Both the position numbers and the translations under genes were made by a program. Shown one piece after another: positions 47,660 through 56,670 of a DNA stretch of 64,000 nucleotides. The notes below the pieces were generated by a model. It did no database searches, was not told the origin of the DNA, and saw nothing but the letters and a program-made list of their open reading frames with translations. Where the stretch lies: the NCBI RefSeq assembly GCF_032335695.1, contig NZ_JACTOJ010000015.1, positions 1 to 64,000 on the forward strand, in the 5' to 3' direction. Numbering within the stretch: position 1 is the first letter of the stretch; the number at the start of each line of letters is the position of its first letter. The DNA comes from JACTOJ01 sp032335695 (GTDB taxonomy: Bacteria > Bacillota > Clostridia > Clostridiales > Clostridiaceae).

Positions 47660-48571
47660 CTAATTATTCCTTTTTTCCCTTAACAATCCATTTACTTTAT
47701 CCGCTGGAATTATACTAAATAAAACTCCTCCAAGTATTAAAACTGCTCCGCCTATAAAAGATAGGGTTATGGTTTCTCCTAGAAACAAGCATCCTAAAAT
47801 TGCTGAAATCATGGGCTGCAAGGGATAAAAGAGAGCACAGCTGCTGGCTTCAATTATGGATAAGCTCTTATTCCAAAGCATATGTGCGAGAGCAGTACAT
47901 ATTAACCCCATATATAACAGCGAAATCGCCACTGACGGCTTAAAGATTCCTACATTTTTTGTTGTGGCTAATTCTATTACAGAGATTGGCAGAGTACAAA
48001 TAGCCGCAATCAAAATTCCATAGGTAGTTATTGTAATTGCGTCATATTTTTTTGCTATCTTTCTTACTACTACACTCATTAAGGACCATAATATTACAGA
48101 AACAATAGATAACAATATTCCTAATACATTACCACCCTTGCCTTGTCCACCTATAATTATGTAAACTCCAATAAGAGTAGCAATTACAGCTACAATCTTG
48201 TTAATTGTTATCTTTTCCTTAAGTATTATAACTGCGAAAATAATTATAAATATTGGATTCACTGAATTTATAAGAGATGCCAAAGATGCATTTGATAATT
48301 TTGTTCCTAAAAGCTGAGCTCCTATTCCTAAGAAATAACCTACGATCCCTACAAATATAAAATATTTATAATCCTTTGGATCAATTTTTTTAGATTTGGC
48401 GTCTTTTCTTGTTTGTAAAAAAATAAACAAAGCTATTCCTGATATTAAGTAACGTATAAATAATACAGTAAATGCTGGCACCTGATTTAATACAAATTTA
48501 CTTACTACATAAAGACTTCCCCACGCACTTACAGTAATAGTAAGGAAAACATATGCTAAAGTCTTGTTCAT
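47660..48571 (-). CDS. EamA-family (DMT) transporter
   Basis: 303 residues, ten transmembrane helices in two EamA repeats (about 5-140 and 150-290). Conserved segments: PAFTVLFIRYLISGIALF, SLINSVNPIFIIIFAVIILKEKIT, ASSCALFYPLQPMISAILGCLFLGETI. Likely exports or imports an amino-acid-like metabolite; substrate unknown. ATG at 48571 is chosen because AGGGGATGA abuts the upstream ATG. The gene is bracketed by inverted copies of a MITE-like repeat. Confidence 0.88.
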   Translation of the reverse strand: MNKTLAYVFLTITVSAWGSLYVVSKFVLNQVPAFTVLFIRYLISGIALFIFLQTRKDAKSKKIDPKDYKYFIFVGIVGYFLGIGAQLLGTKLSNASLASLINSVNPIFIIIFAVIILKEKITINKIVAVIATLIGVYIIIGGQGKGGNVLGILLSIVSVILWSLMSVVVRKIAKKYDAITITTYGILIAAICTLPISVIELATTKNVGIFKPSVAISLLYMGLICTALAHMLWNKSLSIIEASSCALFYPLQPMISAILGCLFLGETITLSFIGGAVLILGGVLFSIIPADKVNGLLREKRNN

Positions 48572-48712
48572 TATATTCATCCCCTAGACCTTTTTAACTT
48601 TTATTTGAAAAACGTTTCTATTATAGCACCAGCATTCACTAATGTAAAAGGAACTGTCGCAAAAGATTATTTATTCTATTCAATTAAGAAGTAAAATGTA
48701 AAAATTTATAGT

Positions 48713-48835
48713 TATTGAAGAAATCGTCTCTTTATGAGCCGATTTCTTTAACTTATAAGTTTATAATAAATTCAGCAAGGCTGAATTCTTACCTTCACTT
48801 TTAATTCTTAATTTTTAATGGTTAATTTGATATTA
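48713..48835 (-). repeat. MITE-like ~130-bp repeat, right inverted copy
   Basis: Read on the minus strand it gives AAAAATTAAGAATT, GGTAAGAATTCAGC with GCTGAATT, then AAAGAAATCG/CGATTTCTT (48718-48749) and TTCAATA, the same block order as the copy at 47504-47640. The 318-base gap 48572-48889 holds nothing else that I can recognise. Confidence 0.6.
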
Positions 48836-48889
48836 TCTATTTCTCTATAAATAACTTTATCTTCATTGTGAGATAGCCCCTTTTGTTTA

Positions 48890-49861
48890 TTACTTCAGCT
48901 CTGGAACTATATTAGGCGGCACCTCTCCCATCAATGCCTTTACAAGATTTTCTGCTGCTATCTTAGCCATATCGCTTCTTGTTTTTTCCGTAGCTGATCC
49001 AATGTGGGGAACTGTAACAACATTTGAAAGCTTAAGAAGAGGATTATCTAAGTTAATAGGCTCCTGCTCATAAACATCCAGCCCTGCTCCAAATATCTTA
49101 TTTTTTTCAAGAGCTTCAACTAGCGCTTCTTCATTTACCGTCTGCCCTCTAGATGCATTGATAAATATGGCAGAACTTTTCATTAAAGCAAATTCTTTAT
49201 GATCTATTAAGTGATAGGTATCATTAGTAAATGGAACCATAAGAACTATAAAATCAGAGGTTTTTAGAAGAACTTCCAGCTCAGAATATCTTATGCCAAG
49301 CTTACTTTCTGTCTCAAGTTTTCTTCTTCTATTGTAGTAGCATACATCCATATCAAAACCAAGCTTAGCTCTTTTAGCTACTGCCTCTCCTATCCGCCCC
49401 ATGCCTATTATACCTAAGGAGGCATGATGCACATCTAATCCAAATATATTCTTCTTACTAGAAGGTATCCATTTGCCCTCCTTCACATATCTGTCAAGTT
49501 CTGCAATTCTTCTGGCTGAAGATAGCATTAGCCCAAATATTAAGTCTGCTACTGTATCATTTAGTACGCCCGGTGTATTTGTGCCTATTATATTTCTTTT
49601 TTTCATAGCTTCTATATTGAAATTATTGTAACCCACAGAGACATTGCTAACAACCCTTAATTTAGGCGCATGCTGAAGCAATTCTTCATTTATATTAATT
49701 CCAGATAAAATCAATCCTTCCTTATCCTGCAGTTTTTCCAATAATATCTCTTCAGTAATGGTTCCTTCACCATCCCATTTTTCATATTCACAAAATTCAC
49801 CGATATATTCTTCCACTTCTTTAGGAATTTTCTTTGCAATAAATACTTTTGGCTTATTCAA
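48890..49861 (-). CDS. D-2-hydroxyacid dehydrogenase
   Basis: 323 residues from TTG at 49861 with GGAGGG correctly spaced. NAD-binding fold with [20 protein letters not shown], the catalytic Arg in [15 protein letters not shown], and the catalytic His in [14 protein letters not shown]. Resembles glyoxylate/hydroxypyruvate reductases (GyaR/GhrB type): reduces 2-oxoacids to D-2-hydroxyacids. Preceded by a TetR gene in the same orientation 40 bases upstream, with which it may be cotranscribed. Confidence 0.88.
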   Translation of the reverse strand: MNKPKVFIAKKIPKEVEEYIGEFCEYEKWDGEGTITEEILLEKLQDKEGLILSGININEELLQHAPKLRVVSNVSVGYNNFNIEAMKKRNIIGTNTPGVLNDTVADLIFGLMLSSARRIAELDRYVKEGKWIPSSKKNIFGLDVHHASLGIIGMGRIGEAVAKRAKLGFDMDVCYYNRRRKLETESKLGIRYSELEVLLKTSDFIVLMVPFTNDTYHLIDHKEFALMKSSAIFINASRGQTVNEEALVEALEKNKIFGAGLDVYEQEPINLDNPLLKLSNVVTVPHIGSATEKTRSDMAKIAAENLVKALMGEVPPNIVPELK

Positions 49862-49901
49862 ATGTATCCCTCCGTTCTGTATTTATATCATATATATTTA
49901 A

Positions 49902-50495
49902 TTATATCAGTCTTTTACCTATTATCCCATCAAGGAAAATAGCTATAATCTTTTTCATTTCTCCTTTTAAATCCCAATTCCCGTCATATAAACACCATTC
50001 ATATATGACTCCTCTTGCAGTTATAAAAAGCATGCTGTTTATGTCTTCCGTGGAATATGCCGGACTAATCTCTCCTCTATTTATTGCTTCTTCAATAATA
50101 TTATTAAGCACATTCTGCATGCCCCTGCCCTTTGTTATGAACATCTTATTGTCAGAAGTATGAAGATTTTTGGTAAGCTCTAATCCTTCAGATATATTAA
50201 AATCTGCATATCGGTCAAAATACTCTACAACCTTGCCCTTAAAATCCTCCGCTTTCAAATTATTTGCTACTTCTTCTACAAAGTATTTATCTGCTCTATT
50301 AAATATCTCACTAAAGAGATCAAATTTCGATTTAAAATAATAATAATAAGTTCCGACAGAAACTCCCGCTTCTTTGGCTATCTCTTCTACAGTAACTCCA
50401 TCAAAACCATGCTTTTTTATGAGCTTTACACCGCAGTTATATATTTTATTTTTCGTAGCTTCCGCCTGCTTAGCACGACTAGTTTTCTTTTCCAT
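49902..50495 (-). CDS. TetR-family transcriptional regulator
   Basis: 197 residues from ATG at 50495 (GAGGTG about ten bases upstream; a GTG at 50513 overlaps the site). Helix-turn-helix VTVEEIAKEAGVSVGTYYYYFKSKFDLFSEI is canonical. The ligand domain is all-helical and unassigned. It lies just downstream of the 2-enoate reductase on the same strand, whose promoter carries two tandem TetR-like palindromes; it is the best candidate to bind them. Confidence 0.85.
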   Translation of the reverse strand: MEKKTSRAKQAEATKNKIYNCGVKLIKKHGFDGVTVEEIAKEAGVSVGTYYYYFKSKFDLFSEIFNRADKYFVEEVANNLKAEDFKGKVVEYFDRYADFNISEGLELTKNLHTSDNKMFITKGRGMQNVLNNIIEEAINRGEISPAYSTEDINSMLFITARGVIYEWCLYDGNWDLKGEMKKIIAIFLDGIIGKRLI

Positions 50496-50533
50496 AGGAT
50501 ATGTACACCTCACCTCAGCTGTTAAAGGCTATG

Positions 50534-50563
50534 TTAAAAACAGGAGCCTACAAAGCTCCTGTT
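50534..50563 (-). terminator. Terminator of the 2-enoate reductase gene
   Basis: AACAGGAGC (50539-50547) and GCTCCTGTT (50555-50563), with a T run on the minus strand (50535-50540). The flanking GGCTATGTTAAAAA is one arm of the dispersed element. Confidence 0.85.
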
Positions 50564-50580
50564 CTGATTATATCACATAT

Positions 50581-52578
50581 TTATATATTTGCAGCAACCT
50601 CATAAGCATCCCAAATAGCATACATTATATTTGAAACCTTACGAGCATCACCTATAAGATGTAAATCTTCAACTTCATATTTAATATTTTTATAAAGGGC
50701 TTTTTCTGAGCTGTAGCCTACAGCTAAAATAACACTTGTTGCCTCTAGCTCTCTGGAAGTTCCATTTACATCTACTAAAACTCCCTTTTCTGTGGTGCTT
50801 ATAACCTTTGAGGAGGTGAGCACTTCAATTCCGTTGAAAGGAATAAGTCTTTCCAGCATTTCAGAATTAGCATGACAAAGGGGCCCATTTAAAGCTAATA
50901 GCTTATTCTGAAGTTCAACTATAGTAACTTTTTTACCTTTATGAGCAAGGTCAAGGGCCAGTTCACAGCCTACAAGTCCTCCGCCTACTACTACCACCTT
51001 ATCTCCTGCATCAACCTTGTTAAGTAAAACCTCTTCTGCTGTAAATACCTTGTTCTTGTCTCCTAAATTAAATATTTTAGGCTTTGAACCGGTAGCTATA
51101 ATCACAGAATCTGCCTTACTGTCCTTTATAATCTGCTCATTAATCTCTGAGCTTAAATTAATTTCTACCTGAAGCTCTTTTAAAGTATATTCATACCAAG
51201 CTACTAATGCTAAATCATCTTCCTTAAAATCAGGAGCTCCTCCTGGAAGAAGATTTCCTCCAAGCCTTGCAGATTTTTCATAAATAACTGGTTTATGACC
51301 TCTAAGGGCTAAAACTCTAGCTGCTTCACAACCAGCTACTCCCCCTCCTACAATAAGAACTTTTTTGCTCTTAAAGGCAGGGGAAAGTGCAGCTTCCTTT
51401 TCTCTGCAGGCAGCTGGGTTAACTGCACAGTTTAGCGCAGAATACTCCTGAATACGTCCCATACAGCCTTCCTGGCAAGAGAGGCATGGTCTTATGGAAG
51501 CTATTTTGCTGGCACGAAGTTTATTAACATAGTCTGGATCAGCAAGTAGCGGTCTTCCAAGACTCACCATATCACAAGCTCCATCCTCCACAGCCTTTAG
51601 AGCCAAATCAGGATTATCCATACGACCTGCGCAAATAACAGGTACATTTACAGCTTCCTTAACAATCTTAGCGTAAGGAATATATAATCCCTTTGCCTGA
51701 TACATTGGGGGATGACTCCACCACCAAGAATCATAGGAGCCTACATCTACGTCCAAAGCATCATATCCATACTGAACAAGAAGTTTAGCTGCTGCTACAC
51801 CTTCCTCTAAGTCTCTTCCCTTTTCTTCAAATTCTTCTCCTGGAAGGGCTCCTTCTCTCCAATCCTTTATAAAGCTCTTAGGACTATATCTTAAAGTTAC
51901 AGGGAAATCTTCTCCGCATCTTTTCTTAATTTCTTCTACAATCTCTCTAGCAAATCTTAATCTATTTTCTAAATCTCCACCATATTCATCGGTTCTATGA
52001 TTAAAAAAGGATATAGCAAACTGATCCAAAAGATATCCTTCATGAACCGCATGAATCTGAACTCCATCGAAACCAGCACGCTTGGCATTAAATGCTCCAT
52101 CTCCGAATTTCTTTACTATGGACTTAATCTCTTCAATAGTCAATTCTCTACAGGTCTTATCTAACCAACGATGCTGTATTGGTGAAGGTGCCACTGGAGG
52201 AAACTCTCCTAAATTTGTAGGTATTGTAACTCTTCCAAACCCAGCACTTAATTGAAGAAATACCTTTGAATCATATGCATGTATTCTTTCTGTCATTTCT
52301 TTAGCTGTACGAACAAAATGAAGAGGGTTATGCGTAGAACAAGGTACACTTGGCATTCCATGTTCCTCCACCTCATTATCTACAAAGGTTACACCTGTGA
52401 TAATAAGTCCGGTACCTCCTTTAGCACGAGCAGTATAATATTCCACACCTCTTTGATTAAAACCGCCTTCTGCATCCGATAGTCCTAAAGGTCCCATAGG
52501 TGCCATAGCAAATCTGTTGCTTATCTCTAGGCTGCCTATTTTTACTGGTTCAAACAGTTTCTTATACTTTTGAGACAT
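50581..52578 (-). CDS. 2-enoate reductase / FldZ-like NADH:flavin oxidoreductase
   Basis: 665 residues, the size of clostridial 2-enoate reductase. Residues 1-360: FMN TIM barrel (NRFAMAPMGPLG, HAVHEGYLLDQFAISFFNHRTDEYGGDLENRLRFA). About 345-365: 4Fe-4S site CLSCQEGCMGR plus a following Cys. About 380-660: FAD/NAD(H) domain with VLIVGGGVAGCEAARVLA and VVVVGGGLVGCELALDLAHKG. Members reduce enoates such as cinnamate in Stickland-type fermentation with NADH. Start chosen among three close ATGs (52596, 52584, 52578). Controlled by the palindromic promoter upstream, probably through the downstream TetR. Confidence 0.88.
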   Translation of the reverse strand: MSQKYKKLFEPVKIGSLEISNRFAMAPMGPLGLSDAEGGFNQRGVEYYTARAKGGTGLIITGVTFVDNEVEEHGMPSVPCSTHNPLHFVRTAKEMTERIHAYDSKVFLQLSAGFGRVTIPTNLGEFPPVAPSPIQHRWLDKTCRELTIEEIKSIVKKFGDGAFNAKRAGFDGVQIHAVHEGYLLDQFAISFFNHRTDEYGGDLENRLRFAREIVEEIKKRCGEDFPVTLRYSPKSFIKDWREGALPGEEFEEKGRDLEEGVAAAKLLVQYGYDALDVDVGSYDSWWWSHPPMYQAKGLYIPYAKIVKEAVNVPVICAGRMDNPDLALKAVEDGACDMVSLGRPLLADPDYVNKLRASKIASIRPCLSCQEGCMGRIQEYSALNCAVNPAACREKEAALSPAFKSKKVLIVGGGVAGCEAARVLALRGHKPVIYEKSARLGGNLLPGGAPDFKEDDLALVAWYEYTLKELQVEINLSSEINEQIIKDSKADSVIIATGSKPKIFNLGDKNKVFTAEEVLLNKVDAGDKVVVVGGGLVGCELALDLAHKGKKVTIVELQNKLLALNGPLCHANSEMLERLIPFNGIEVLTSSKVISTTEKGVLVDVNGTSRELEATSVILAVGYSSEKALYKNIKYEVEDLHLIGDARKVSNIMYAIWDAYEVAANI

Positions 52579-52606
52579 CTTCATACAACCTTTCATTTTT
52601 TATTTT

Positions 52607-52634
52607 CACTGAATGTATTCAGTGAATAAATTCA
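52607..52634. promoter_or_regulatory. Two tandem TetR-type operators before enoate reductase
   Basis: TGAATGTATTCA (52610-52621, inside the larger perfect palindrome CACTGAATGTATTCAGTG at 52607-52624) and TGAATAAATTCA (52623-52634), centres 13 bases apart. They lie downstream of the -10 element, where binding would block initiation. Confidence 0.7.
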
Positions 52635-52639
52635 GTTTT

Positions 52640-52668
52640 AGTTTAAACCTTATCATTTACATTGTCAA
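52640..52668 (-). promoter_or_regulatory. Sigma-A promoter of 2-enoate reductase
   Basis: On the minus strand TTGACA (52668-52663), 17-base spacer, TAAACT (52645-52640). Confidence 0.7.
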
Positions 52669-52730
52669 TGTATTAACAAAGATTTAATTTGTTTATTTTT
52701 TCTATCTAGCTTACATATCATTAATTTAAT

Positions 52731-52835
52731 TTAGAGTAAAATACTTTTTTCGGTTTCTTTTATGGCATGTCCTTTACCTATAAGCCCTAACTTATCATAA
52801 CGAGCATCTACTCTGAGGTACGGCAACGATTTATA
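52731..52835 (-). pseudogene. Short C-terminal relic with VDARYDKLG motif
   Basis: An open stretch of about 35 codons reads YKSLPYLRVDARYDKLGLIG and on to a stop at 52731. Its VDARYDKL segment matches VDARCDEL at 58101-58126: the DNA of both sites agrees at 23 of 26 bases in the same orientation. It has no start codon. It looks like the remnant of a second copy of the gene relic at 58087-58448 and may mark the left edge of the accessory island. Confidence 0.45.
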
Positions 52836-53305
52836 TAGAAACGGAAGCAGAAAGTATTTATATGTAAAAAATGTTTGAAAAAGTCTGTTTTTCATAATAA
52901 ACGTTTATTAATTATATGCTAATTTTTTTAACATGATTTTAATAAGATTTATGCACACTTTAAATTGTTTGATAAGGTGTATCTTTTTTTAGCAACACAG
53001 CGGAACTATGAAGATGCCGCTGTGCTTTATTATACAATGATATAATCCAATGTAATATGACACAACACATGACCGTCAGAGCAAAAAGTCCTATGTTTTG
53101 AAAAATCCTATTCTTGCTGTTTTGTGCAAAAAGCATGTATCTATCCTATAAAAAATAACCTATGCAGGCTACCCACCTCTTACTGCACCTTACCTTCTAT
53201 ATCCTTGTTTAGCCGCTTATTATGATGTTATGATATATTTAAATTTTAAATTATGTAAGCGGATACTGTGCTGCAAAGTAAAGTTAGGAGGCGAGAAAAA
53301 TAAAA
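52836..53305. other. Non-coding stretch with hairpins at the island's left side
   Basis: No gene seen. It holds a 14-base palindrome AATAAACGTTTATT (52897-52910), a terminator-like hairpin ACACTTT/AAGGTGT (about 52954-52978) followed by TTTTTTT, an 8-base stem CACAGCGG (52996-53003) with CCGCTGTG (53017-53024), and a CCGCTTA/TAAGCGG pair around 53212-53265. The directions in which they work are unclear. Confidence 0.4.
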
Positions 53306-53677
53306 GTGAAAATATTTGCGATAAAAGCAATTAACTATATTTGTATATCCTTTACCACTGTTTCTATTATGATGGTCTTGGTTGCTCATGCTCGGCTGTT
53401 GCCTGGCTGGCTAAGAGCTGAACCGCCCCAACTTTTAGTAGTATGCGTATTGCTTAGTAGCATACAAGTAATATGCGACACAGCTCCCATTATCCAAAAA
53501 TATCTCAGCTTACGAATACTTATTAATGTAACTATGCTGTGTATTATGGGCAATAGCGTTTTTCGCTGGTTTGGGTGGAAAGGAATGGCTGAGAATTTTG
53601 TTTGCGCAGGAGCTTACTTTCCCTGCCGACGGCTGTTATGGGCTTTATCTTATTCCCGCCGCCAACGAAAAAAATAA
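53306..53677 (+). pseudogene. Broken DUF3021 membrane protein paralogue
   Basis: 123 residues from GTG, AGGAGGCGA upstream. The first 95 residues align with the intact DUF3021 protein at 54193 (YICISFTTVS versus YIGISFTTVS; VVCVLLSSIQV versus IVCVLLSAVQV), with helices at about 10-30, 42-60 and 68-88. After residue 95 the frame departs from its paralogue and ends in CAGAYFPCRRLLWALSYSRRQRKK, consistent with a frameshift that destroyed the last helix and tail. No LytTR gene precedes it. It appears to be the decayed half of a tandem duplication. Confidence 0.65.
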
Positions 53678-53743
53678 ACTGAACCAATAGATAAATCTAA
53701 GAAGATACAATATAAACATTCCAATATATTGGAGGTGCACCAA

Positions 53744-54196
53744 GTGAAATTGATACTTGATCAAAACCCCGAATACAATGAGCCGGAAATTCGGCTTTGC
53801 TATAATGTCATGGATGAACGCCTGGTAGCACTTGTAAGGCAAATCCAGCTATACTTATTTTCCATAACAGTTACTCGCGACCGTAAGCAATACTCTATTC
53901 CTTTAGAAAGTGTTTATTACTTTGAAAGTGTTGATGATAAGACCTTTGTTTATTGTAAAAACGAAGTGTACGAATGCAGCTTACGCCTGTATGAGTTAGA
54001 GCAACAGATGGAGGGCAGTAGTTGTGTGCGCATTTCGAAAGCTTGCATACTGAACACTCTTCATGTGGAAAGTGTTCGTCCTCTGTTTGGAGCAAAACTG
54101 GAAGCATTACTTGAAAACAGAGAAAAAGTAATTATTAATCGGCACTATGTACCTACATTAAAAGCCAAATTAGGGATTGGAGAGGGTTCTAAATGA
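53744..54196 (+). CDS. LytTR-domain transcriptional regulator
   Basis: 150 residues from GTG at 53744 (GGAGGT seven bases upstream; the TTG at 53729 is inside that region). A short N-terminal region is followed by a LytTR DNA-binding domain at about 45-147 (LESVYYFESVDDKTFVYCKNEVYECSLRLYELEQQ, RISKACILNTLHVESVRPLFG, INRHYVPTLKAKLG). No receiver domain is present. LytTR plus DUF3021 pairs work as regulator and membrane antagonist in many Firmicutes. Its stop overlaps the DUF3021 start, and an ABC exporter follows. Confidence 0.85.
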   Translation: MKLILDQNPEYNEPEIRLCYNVMDERLVALVRQIQLYLFSITVTRDRKQYSIPLESVYYFESVDDKTFVYCKNEVYECSLRLYELEQQMEGSSCVRISKACILNTLHVESVRPLFGAKLEALLENREKVIINRHYVPTLKAKLGIGEGSK

Positions 54197-54663
54197 TGAA
54201 AAAACATGTAATGAGAGCAATTTACTACATCGGTATTTCCTTTACCACGGTTTCTGCACTGTTGGTGGTGACCGAATTTATAGGAATATTACCTTATGGT
54301 TTAAGACCTGCTCCCCTTCAACTTCTTATAGTATGCGTATTGCTTAGTGCTGTTCAAGTAGTATTTGATATTATTCCGGCAATTGAAAATCGTCGTTTTC
54401 TGCGTATACTCATCAATCTTAACTTGTTATTCATTGTTGGTGGGCGAATGTTTGGCTGGTTTGTCTGGAACAACAACGATTACGGGTTTGGGCAAGGACT
54501 TCTATCTCTCGCTGTTGGAGTCATAGCCTCCATTCTTGCATACACCGCCGGCTCCCTCTACATTAACTATAGAATGCGAAAAGATGCAGAGGAAATTAAT
54601 CGTGCTCTTAAAAAAAGGAGCCACAAATCACTGGAGGAAACTAAAAATGAAAAAGATAATTGA
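54193..54663 (+). CDS. DUF3021 membrane protein
   Basis: 156 residues with four hydrophobic helices (about 10-30, 42-60, 68-88, 100-122) and a basic, hydrophilic tail RMRKDAEEINRALKKRSHKS. The ATG overlaps the LytTR stop (ATGA), so translation is coupled. In such pairs the membrane protein is thought to inhibit the LytTR regulator; not shown here. It overlaps the ABC ATPase gene by 17 bases. Confidence 0.85.
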   Translation: MMKKHVMRAIYYIGISFTTVSALLVVTEFIGILPYGLRPAPLQLLIVCVLLSAVQVVFDIIPAIENRRFLRILINLNLLFIVGGRMFGWFVWNNNDYGFGQGLLSLAVGVIASILAYTAGSLYINYRMRKDAEEINRALKKRSHKSLEETKNEKDN

Positions 54664-55567
54664 AGTACAAAATCTCGTTAAAAGTTATGGAACTGTAAAA
54701 GCTGTTCGAGGCATTAGTTTTTATGCGGAAACAGGTTCCTTGTTTGCGCTGCTGGGAGAGAACGGTGCAGGCAAGTCTACCACCATTGATATGCTGTCTA
54801 CCTTATCCCAGCCAGATGGGGGCGGCATTACAATATGTAACTATACAATTGGCAGGGAGGACGAAGCAATCCGAAGCAAAATCGGTATTGTATTCCAGCA
54901 AAGCTTATTAGATGCTGATCTTACTGTGAAAGAGAATTTGCAGATAAGGGGTTCTCTATATGGGCTTTCCCGTAAAAAAATCAATCATCGTATTGATTCT
55001 TTGAGCCAATCATTAAATTTATCCGAGTTTCTGAATCGGAATTACGGTAAATTATCCGGTGGGCAGCGCCGCAGAGCTGACATTGCCCGTGCTTTACTAC
55101 ACGAGCCAGAGCTTCTGATACTGGACGAGCCCACTACTGGGTTGGACCCCGTATCCCGTAAAGCTATTTGGCAAACTGTGCGTGATTTACAACAAAACAA
55201 TGGTACTTCCGTATTGCTTACTACACATTATATGGAAGAAGCTGCTTCTGCCGATTATGTTGTCATTATGGGACATGGAAAGATATTGGCAAAAGGAACA
55301 TCGTCCCAGTTAAAGACCCAGTTTGCACATGATACACTGACACTTGAAGTTCACGATAGTGATGCTTTGATTGCTGTATTAAGTGATATGAAAGCAGACT
55401 ACAAACGGATTGGAAACCGATTTACTGTCAGGCTAGATGAAACCCGTTCTGCATTGCCTATGCTGGCTGAGCTTCAAGCTTATATTTCCAGCTTTGAGGT
55501 AACACAAGGTTCTCTTGAAGATGCATTTTTGCGCATTATCAAAGAAGGCAAGGAGGTAACTTTATGA
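54647..55567 (+). CDS. ABC transporter ATP-binding protein (DrrA-type)
   Basis: 306 residues from ATG at 54647 with CTGGAGGA upstream; the longer frame from 54536 lies inside DUF3021. Walker A GENGAGKST, signature KLSGGQRRRADIARAL, Walker B LLILDEPTTGLDP, H-loop TTHYMEEA, plus a C-terminal DrrA-like domain from about residue 225. It energises the ABC-2 permease encoded next, probably for export of a drug, peptide or lipid. Confidence 0.92.
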   Translation: MKKIIEVQNLVKSYGTVKAVRGISFYAETGSLFALLGENGAGKSTTIDMLSTLSQPDGGGITICNYTIGREDEAIRSKIGIVFQQSLLDADLTVKENLQIRGSLYGLSRKKINHRIDSLSQSLNLSEFLNRNYGKLSGGQRRRADIARALLHEPELLILDEPTTGLDPVSRKAIWQTVRDLQQNNGTSVLLTTHYMEEAASADYVVIMGHGKILAKGTSSQLKTQFAHDTLTLEVHDSDALIAVLSDMKADYKRIGNRFTVRLDETRSALPMLAELQAYISSFEVTQGSLEDAFLRIIKEGKEVTL

Positions 55568-56421
55568 TTAATCTTGCAAAACGAAACCTATATATTTACT
55601 TTCGCAGCCCCAGTAATGTGCTTTTATCTTTGATGGCAACGCTGATTGTTCTATTGGTATATATATTGTTTTTAGGCGGTAATTCTGGTGCAACTTATCC
55701 CATGCTCGACAATAGCAATCTGTTTATGAATACTTGGCTTTTGGCTGGTATGTGTGCCCTTGCCCCTTTGTCCACATCACTGTCTATTGTATCAGCCATT
55801 ATAGCTGACAGAATGCAGGGAGTTGACAGGGACTTTCTTGCTTCCCCGGTTGCTCGTTACAAAATAGCAGGAGGCTACCTCATTAGTGGAACGACAGGTA
55901 GTTTTATAGTAACGTGTACGGTGTTTATAATAAGCCTTGTATGGTTGGTTTTGTCGGGTGCAGCGGTCCCTAGCTTGACTATTTTTGTGAAATGCTTGAT
56001 TATAATTGCTCTTACTTGCATTTGTTCTTCCTGCATTACCTTTTTTATTGCAAGTCTTATCCGTAAAAACGGAGCTTATAATTCAATTGGAACGATTGTG
56101 GGTACATTGGGAGGATTTCTTTCTGCAATTTATTTACCTTTTGGTCAACTTCCCTCTGCCATGCAGACAGTAGTAAAACTGTTTCCTCCCAGCCATGCCG
56201 CTGTACTGATGCGCAGTACGCTGCTGGAAGGTATATCTTCGGTAAGCTATGCCAGTACACCAACCGCAGATTTAGCTAAGGTATTTAAATATTTAGGTGT
56301 CCGCTTATCTTCATCAAATGGGATTATCCCACTTTGGACGAGTTTTGCGGTGTTGATTAGCTGTGCTATTTTGTTTTTTGGACTTTCCTGCTTCTCTGTT
56401 TCTTATAAAAGAAGTAAATAA
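55564..56421 (+). CDS. ABC-2 type permease
   Basis: 285 residues, six transmembrane helices (about 20-40, 60-80, 105-130, 140-165, 175-195, 255-278) in the ABC-2 arrangement, with ADRMQGVDRDFLASPV as the cytosolic coupling segment and LPFGQLPSAMQTVVKLFPPSHAAVLMR before the last helix. Overlaps the ATPase stop by four bases. Forms the exporter with it. Confidence 0.9.
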   Translation: MINLAKRNLYIYFRSPSNVLLSLMATLIVLLVYILFLGGNSGATYPMLDNSNLFMNTWLLAGMCALAPLSTSLSIVSAIIADRMQGVDRDFLASPVARYKIAGGYLISGTTGSFIVTCTVFIISLVWLVLSGAAVPSLTIFVKCLIIIALTCICSSCITFFIASLIRKNGAYNSIGTIVGTLGGFLSAIYLPFGQLPSAMQTVVKLFPPSHAAVLMRSTLLEGISSVSYASTPTADLAKVFKYLGVRLSSSNGIIPLWTSFAVLISCAILFFGLSCFSVSYKRSK

Positions 56422-56442
56422 GTTACAATCAGAGAGGAAAAC

Positions 56443-56628
56443 ATGAAGCAAGAAGAATGTATATTATGTCCTAATTGCAATAATAAAACACGCCTTAAAA
56501 TAAGAAAGCATACTGTAATTGAGCGCCTACCACTATTTTGTCCCAAGTGCAAAACGGGAAGTCTTATCAACGTAAAACAACTAGACATTTCAATAATCAC
56601 AGAGCCAGACGCTAGGACGCAGAGCTGA
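56443..56628 (+). CDS. Cysteine-rich KTR-domain small protein
   Basis: 61 residues. Two CPxC pairs, CPNCNNKTRLKIRKHT and FCPKCKTGSLINV, give a four-Cys zinc-ribbon-like fold with the KTR motif; resembles the cysteine-rich KTR family. Such genes are frequent passengers in Tn916-like and other mobile elements of Firmicutes. RBS AGAGAGGA. It is 22 bases after the permease gene. Function unknown. Confidence 0.8.
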   Translation: MKQEECILCPNCNNKTRLKIRKHTVIERLPLFCPKCKTGSLINVKQLDISIITEPDARTQS

Positions 56629-56670
56629 AAACTACATTATTATAACAAATTTAATAAAAGGAGGAGAAAA

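Noticed and set aside
52897..52910. Perfect palindrome AATAAACGTTTATT as an operator
   Set aside because: No promoter can be placed next to it, and such AT-rich palindromes are common by chance in this composition.
54536..54646. Upstream extension of the ABC ATPase
   Set aside because: It overlaps the DUF3021 gene out of frame; the ATG at 54647 has the ribosome binding site and the family's normal N-terminus.
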